Source of the DNA: an uncultured Collinsella sp.
GTDB lineage: Bacteria > Actinomycetota > Coriobacteriia > Coriobacteriales > Coriobacteriaceae
Assembly: GCA_958419975.1 (NCBI GenBank)
Contig: CATZIG010000063.1
Coordinates: 1 to 9,269, forward strand
Reading direction: 5' to 3'
DNA length: 9,269 bases
Shown here: positions 5,628 through 9,269 of the stretch, in pieces
Layout of the letters: each line of letters opens with the position of its first letter
Position numbering within the stretch: the stretch's first letter is position 1
Position numbers and translations under genes: made by a program
The notes under the pieces: generated by a model
What the model saw: the letters and a program-made list of their open reading frames with translations, nothing else
The model's database searches: none
What the model was told of the DNA's origin: nothing

Positions 5628-6620
5628 CTAGTTTCCCTGCGCGCCCGAAATACCGTTTTGTAGGGCATCCCAAGCGTTCGTTGCCATATCGCCCAGGTTC
5701 TGTGCGGTATCGCCGAGATTCTGAGCCGTGTCGCCCAGCTCTTGCGCCTTGTCTCCCAACTCCTGCGCCTTGTTGCTCAAGTCCTCCAGCGTATTGGAAC
5801 TCGAGCTGTCCGCGCCGCCCTGGTCGCCGGACGCGTTGCCCGACGAGCCGTCCTTGTGCGTGAGTTGAATTTCGAGGTTGCCGTTGTCGTTGTAGTAGGC
5901 AGAAGTAACGACCCAGTTGGCATCGACGACGGGCGTTGAGCCATCATCGGTCAGGACCACGGCATTCGAAAGATCGGCGCCGCGCGACTTGAGGAGCTTC
6001 TTGGCGTTGGACCAGTACTGCCCCGGGATATCGCTCAGATCGACGGTGCTAGACGAGGCGGACTCGGTTTGCTCGGCAGCGGTATCGGCCGTTGAGCCCC
6101 CCCGCTTGTTGAGCATGCCCGACACGATGGCAAACACAACCGACAGCGCAAAGAAAATCGCCAACACGATGAGGATCTTCTTGATCACGCTCGACGAACG
6201 CGACGGCCTCTTCTCCTCGTCTTCGCCATATTGCGGAATCGACTTGGGGTACTCGCGATACGGCTCGCGCGACTCGTAGCGAGGCTGCGCCGTGCGAGGC
6301 ATATACGTCGTCTGCTGAGGCTGCGGAATGGGATTCTGCGGCAGGTTGTCATAGGGATTCGGCGTCGAGGCAGCATAAGAATCCTGCGGCGTGTAATCAA
6401 ACGGATCCGGAGCTGCGTTGCCATAGGGGCCTTGCGACGATGCAGCGTAAGAATCCCGCGCCGTGTCGCCATAGCCCATAACCCGGGTGGGCTCGGCAGA
6501 AGGCTGCGTCGCGGCGGGGTCGGCATAACCGGGGTTGGGAACAACGCGGGTCGCATCGGCGCTATCGCCAGCCTGCGCGGAACCGTAGCCGCCCATCACG
6601 GTTGTCTTGTCCTGATCCAT
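5628..6620 (-). CDS. Single-pass membrane protein with disordered N-terminus, PASTA-like domain and heptad tail
   Basis: The 330-residue protein starts at ATG 6620, 7 nt after AAAGGAA. Residues 1-140 are Pro/Gln/Tyr/Ser-rich and disordered, with a twice-used DSYAAS and three short Thr motifs (KTTVMGGYG, ATRVVP, PTRVMGYG). A basic stretch and one transmembrane helix follow (about 145-170). With no signal peptide, the N-terminus is probably cytoplasmic and the rest outside. After a Ser/Thr linker, residues 195-256 (IPGQYWSNAKKLLKSRGA...) resemble one PASTA domain, the fold that binds peptidoglycan or beta-lactams in Ser/Thr kinases. A Gly/Ser linker then leads to four exact-length heptads (284-311) that should form an amphipathic helix. 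A role in envelope sensing or organisation is plausible. The PASTA match is by eye and the function is unknown. Confidence 0.75.
   Translation of the reverse strand: MDQDKTTVMGGYGSAQAGDSADATRVVPNPGYADPAATQPSAEPTRVMGYGDTARDSYAASSQGPYGNAAPDPFDYTPQDSYAASTPNPYDNLPQNPIPQPQQTTYMPRTAQPRYESREPYREYPKSIPQYGEDEEKRPSRSSSVIKKILIVLAIFFALSVVFAIVSGMLNKRGGSTADTAAEQTESASSSTVDLSDIPGQYWSNAKKLLKSRGADLSNAVVLTDDGSTPVVDANWVVTSAYYNDNGNLEIQLTHKDGSSGNASGDQGGADSSSSNTLEDLSNKAQELGDKAQELGDTAQNLGDTAQNLGDMATNAWDALQNGISGAQGN
5688..5771 (-). repeat. Four 21-bp tandem repeats encoding heptads
   Basis: Four consecutive in-frame units encode KAQELGD, KAQELGD, TAQNLGD and TAQNLGD (residues 284-311). The DNA differs mostly at third codon positions while the protein pattern is kept, which suggests an old duplication held by selection on the helix. 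A degenerate fifth unit (MATNAWD) follows. Confidence 0.85.
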
Positions 6621-6665
6621 GCAACGATTCCTTTCCGTCGCGCGTGAGCCTCAAGTTATCCATGC

Positions 6666-6671
6666 ATTCTA
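6666..6671 (-). promoter_or_regulatory. Candidate -10 box for the PASTA-like membrane protein
   Basis: The - strand reads TAGAAT, five of six bases of the sigma-70-type consensus, about 45 nt before the start codon. No convincing -35 lies at the usual distance, so the call is tentative. Confidence 0.35.
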
Positions 6672-6738
6672 CCCGCGCAAAAGCCTATGATGGGCAGAGT
6701 CCGTCGGTATCTACAAGACATGCGCGGGCCTAAGGATC

Positions 6739-6774
6739 AAAAAGCCCCGCCGGGCCTTGTGGGCACGGCGGGGC
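6739..6774 (-). terminator. Rho-independent terminator of fhs
   Basis: On the - strand a 9-bp GC stem (6766-6774 with 6744-6752), extended inward by 3 bp beyond a single mismatch, is followed by TTTTTG. It starts 25 bp after the fhs stop and separates fhs from the downstream membrane-protein gene. Confidence 0.9.
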
Positions 6775-6799
6775 GGGCTAGCAGCTATGGACAGCAGAC

Positions 6800-8467
6800 T
6801 TAGAACAGGCCGGTGATGTTGCCGTCGTTGTCGACGTCGATGTTCTCGGCCGCGGGAACCTTGGGCAGGCCGGGCATGGTCAGAACGCTGCCGGTCAGCG
6901 CGACCACAAAGTGGGCGCCGGCAGAAACCTTGAGCTCACGCACGGTGATGCGGAAGTTCTCGGGAGCGCCCAGGGCCTTGGCGTTGTCGCTAAAGCTGTA
7001 CTGCGTCTTGGCGACGCACACCGGCAGGTTGCCAAAGCCGTTCTCGCGCAGCTCGGCGAGCTGGCGCTTGGCAGCCGGCGTAAAGTCAACGCCGTCGGCG
7101 CGGTAGACCTTGGTGGCAACGGCCTCGAGGGCATCAGCGACATCAGCGCCGTCCTCATAGGCAAACTTGAGCTCGCTCGGCTGCTCAATCAGACGCATGA
7201 CCTCATCGGCCAGGTCGAGCGCGCCCTCGCCGCCCTTGGCCCAGACCTCGGAAAGCTTAACGTTGACGCCGAGCTTCTGGCACTCGGACTCGATGAGCGC
7301 AAGCTCGGCCTCGGTGTCCGTCGGGAAGCGGTTGATGGCGACCACGCAGGGCAGACCATATACGTTCTGGATGTTGTCGACGTGACGCAGCAGGTTGGGC
7401 ATGCCACCCTTGAGTGCCTCGAGGTTCTCCTCGTTGAGGTCGGCCTTGGCGACGCCACCGTTGTACTTCAACGCACGAGCGGTCGCGACGATCACGACGG
7501 CGCTGGGGCGAACGCCCGTCATGCGGCACTTGATGTCGAGGAACTTCTCGGCACCCAGATCGGCACCGAAGCCGGCCTCGGTAATGGCGACATCGCCAAA
7601 GCGCATCGCCATACGCGTGGCCATGATAGAGTTGCAGCCGTGGGCAATGTTGGCGAAGGGACCGCCGTGGACAAACGCGGGCGTGCCCTCGAGCGTTTGC
7701 ACCAGGTTGGGCTTGAGCGCGTCCTTAAGCAACGCGGCCATGGCACCCTGGGCCTTAAGGTCGCGGGCACGGACGGGCTCGCCGGCATAGCTGTAGCCGA
7801 CAACGATCTCACCCAAACGTTCCTTGAGGTCGCTGATGCTCGTAGACAGGCACAGGATTGCCATGACCTCGGAGGCAACGGTGATATCGAAGCCGTCCTC
7901 GCGCGGCACGCCCTGGGCTTTACCGCCAATGCCGTCGATGACGTGGCGCAGCTGACGGTCGTTCATATCGACGACGCGCTTCCAAGTGATGCGCTTAACG
8001 TCAATACCGAGCTGATTGCCCTGCTGGATGTGGTTATCAAGCATGGCGGCCAGTAGGTTGTTGGCAGCACCGATGGCATGGAAGTCACCGGTAAAGTGCA
8101 GGTTGATATCCTCCATGGGGATGACCTGGGCCCAACCGCCACCAGCGGCACCGCCCTTGACGCCAAAGACGGGGCCGAGCGAAGGTTCGCGCAGGGCCAC
8201 GGCGCTCTTGACGCCGCGACGACGCAGGCCGTCGGCCAGACCGATGGTCGTGGTGGTCTTGCCCTCGCCCGCAGGCGTTGGGTTGATAGCGGTCACGAGG
8301 ACGAGCTTGGCCTGGTGATCAGTCGGCTCGTTGAGCAGTGAATAGTCGACCTTAGCCTTGTCGAAGCCGTACGGAATAAGGTGCTTAACGTCGACGCCGG
8401 CGTTCTTGGCCACCTCGGTAATAGGCAGCGGCGTGACAGAACGTGCGATTTCGATGTCAGTAGGCAT
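6800..8467 (-). CDS. fhs: Formate-tetrahydrofolate ligase
   Basis: The enzyme (EC 6.3.4.3) makes 10-formyl-tetrahydrofolate from formate, tetrahydrofolate and ATP in the cytoplasm, feeding purine and formyl-Met-tRNA synthesis and, in some anaerobes, acetogenic one-carbon flow. The 555 residues from ATG 8467 match the family's usual length of about 555-560. AAAGGA lies 6 nt before this start; the frame extends upstream to 8644, but those residues are not family-like and run toward ruvB. Visible motifs: the ATP-binding loop NPTPAGEGKTTTT (62-74), the substrate region GGGWAQVIPMEDINLHFTGD (109-128), FVHGGPFANIAHG (265-277) and VATARALKYNGG (327-338). All are intact. No folD or other folate gene is adjacent, and the gene appears monocistronic, with its own promoter candidate and terminator. 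No tetrahydrofolate riboswitch is visible in the short leader. Confidence 0.97.
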   Translation of the reverse strand: MPTDIEIARSVTPLPITEVAKNAGVDVKHLIPYGFDKAKVDYSLLNEPTDHQAKLVLVTAINPTPAGEGKTTTTIGLADGLRRRGVKSAVALREPSLGPVFGVKGGAAGGGWAQVIPMEDINLHFTGDFHAIGAANNLLAAMLDNHIQQGNQLGIDVKRITWKRVVDMNDRQLRHVIDGIGGKAQGVPREDGFDITVASEVMAILCLSTSISDLKERLGEIVVGYSYAGEPVRARDLKAQGAMAALLKDALKPNLVQTLEGTPAFVHGGPFANIAHGCNSIMATRMAMRFGDVAITEAGFGADLGAEKFLDIKCRMTGVRPSAVVIVATARALKYNGGVAKADLNEENLEALKGGMPNLLRHVDNIQNVYGLPCVVAINRFPTDTEAELALIESECQKLGVNVKLSEVWAKGGEGALDLADEVMRLIEQPSELKFAYEDGADVADALEAVATKVYRADGVDFTPAAKRQLAELRENGFGNLPVCVAKTQYSFSDNAKALGAPENFRITVRELKVSAGAHFVVALTGSVLTMPGLPKVPAAENIDVDNDGNITGLF

Positions 8468-8473
8468 GGGCGG

Positions 8474-8479
8474 TCCTTT
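8474..8479 (-). promoter_or_regulatory. Shine-Dalgarno deciding the fhs start
   Basis: The - strand reads AAAGGA, 6 nt before ATG 8467, and supports the 555-residue form. Confidence 0.75.
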
Positions 8480-8507
8480 CGTTACCGAATGAGAAAAAGG
8501 CCAATTC

Positions 8508-8534
8508 AGCATAGCACGGGCGCGCAATAGTAAA
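8508..8534 (-). promoter_or_regulatory. Candidate fhs promoter
   Basis: On the - strand TTTACT (8529-8534) and TATGCT (8508-8513) lie 15 bp apart, in the AT-richer stretch between ruvB and fhs. The -10 is good; the spacer is shorter than the usual 17. The implied leader is about 35 nt. Confidence 0.35.
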
Positions 8535-8612
8535 ACGCTCCATAACCGATGAACGGCGATATGTTTACCCGATGCCCAGCGATAGTCCAACAGCCCGCCA
8601 AAACAAAACGCC

Positions 8613-9269
8613 CTAAACGGTAGGTTCAATCCCCAGGTGCTCAAAGGTGCGGAGGGTTGCCTGACGGCCCTGCGGCGTACGAATCATCAACCCGCACTGC
8701 AGCAAATAGGGCTCATAGACATCCTCGAGCGTGCCCGGGTCCTCGCCCACCGCGCTGGCAAGGGTCGTAAGTCCCACGGCACGACCGGAGAACGTCTTGG
8801 CGAGCGTCTCCAAAATGCGAATATCCATCCAGTCCAGACCGAGCTCGTCGATCTCGAAGAACTCGAGCGCCTGGCGACAGATATCGAGCTCGATGGGGCC
8901 GTTGCCGCGCACCTGTGCGTAATCGCGCACGCGCTTGAGAAGGCGGTTGGCAAGACGTGGCGTGCCGCGCGAACGCGAGCCGATCTCGAGTGCACTGGGA
9001 TGGTCGATCGTCACGCCCAGGATAGTCGCCGAGCGCGTCACAATCTGCGCGAGCTCCTCGACCGTGTAGTAATCCAGGCGATATGAAATGCCAAAGCGGT
9101 CGCGCAACGGGCCGGTCAACATGCCTGAGCGGGTCGTTGCCGCCACCAGCGTAAACTTGGGAATATCCAGGCGAATCGAGCGCGCCGCCGGACCCTTGCC
9201 AATCACGATATCGAGGGCAAAGTCCTCCATCGCGGGGTACAGGACCTCCTCGACCGAACGGTTGAGGCG
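8613..9269 (-). CDS. ruvB: Holliday junction branch migration ATPase RuvB, C-terminal part (start outside window)
   Basis: The frame is open to the right edge; 218 residues remain of a protein usually about 340 long. RuvB forms hexameric ring motors that, with RuvA, drive branch migration of Holliday junctions during recombination and repair. Visible are RLNRSVEEVLYPAMEDFALD at the fragment's N-terminus, the sensor-1 region LVAATTRSG (41-49), the arginine-finger segment GPLRDRFG (53-60), the sensor-2 region SRGTPRLANRLLKRVRD (100-116) and the C-terminal winged-helix domain ending RTPQGRQATLRTFEHLGI. The Walker A and B motifs lie outside the window. The ATG at 9230 is internal, not the start. 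The gap to fhs is 145 bp and shows no clear terminator. ruvA and ruvC would be expected upstream, beyond the edge. Confidence 0.97.
   Translation of the reverse strand, partial: RLNRSVEEVLYPAMEDFALDIVIGKGPAARSIRLDIPKFTLVAATTRSGMLTGPLRDRFGISYRLDYYTVEELAQIVTRSATILGVTIDHPSALEIGSRSRGTPRLANRLLKRVRDYAQVRGNGPIELDICRQALEFFEIDELGLDWMDIRILETLAKTFSGRAVGLTTLASAVGEDPGTLEDVYEPYLLQCGLMIRTPQGRQATLRTFEHLGIEPTV

Noticed and set aside
6911..8056. A 381-codon open frame antisense to fhs
   Set aside because: It is the mirror of a highly conserved gene in GC-rich codon use; its translation has no family-like motifs and no ribosome site.
8468..8612. Tetrahydrofolate riboswitch upstream of fhs
   Set aside because: The probable leader is only about 35 nt and no conserved folded core is visible.
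8468..8644. Longer start for fhs
   Set aside because: It would add 59 residues beyond the family length, overlap ruvB and run through the promoter region.

Overview
The window is GC-rich and gene-dense. Codon use, a surface protein with an LxxTG-type sorting signal, and the gene set point to a Gram-positive actinobacterium, most likely a gut Coriobacteriia member close to Collinsella. That assignment is inference from sequence character, not a database match.

Layout, left to right. (1) The C-terminal end of a sortase-anchored surface protein on the + strand (2-871), closed by a strong terminator (908-941). (2) A small PH-like protein on the - strand (967-1236), divergent from (3) an orphan DUF1016/YhcG-type PD-(D/E)XK nuclease on the + strand (1404-2453). 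(4) A gap of about 420 bp (2454-2877) with two hairpins, one a good terminator, and a possible relic of a reading frame. (5) A double zinc-ribbon protein of unknown function on the - strand (2878-4215). It is divergent from (6) a cation diffusion facilitator on the + strand (4434-5615) with Mn-type metal-site residues and an apparently duplicated C-terminal domain. (7) Convergent with it by 12 bp, a single-pass membrane protein on the - strand (5628-6620) with a disordered, Thr-motif-bearing N-terminus, a PASTA-like outer segment and a heptad-repeat tail. (8) Formate-tetrahydrofolate ligase fhs on the - strand (6800-8467), with its own terminator and a candidate promoter. (9) The C-terminal two thirds of ruvB on the - strand (8613-9269, cut by the window edge).

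Most genes look like single transcription units: strands alternate, several carry their own Shine-Dalgarno, and hairpins separate them. fhs (one-carbon metabolism) and ruvB (Holliday-junction branch migration) are housekeeping genes. The CDF transporter is a metal exporter. The surface protein and the PASTA-like protein act at the envelope. The nuclease is the one plausible accessory or defence gene. I see no CRISPR array, insertion sequence, tRNA or rRNA. I do not see a convincing multi-gene novel system; the more interesting items are single proteins with unusual architectures.
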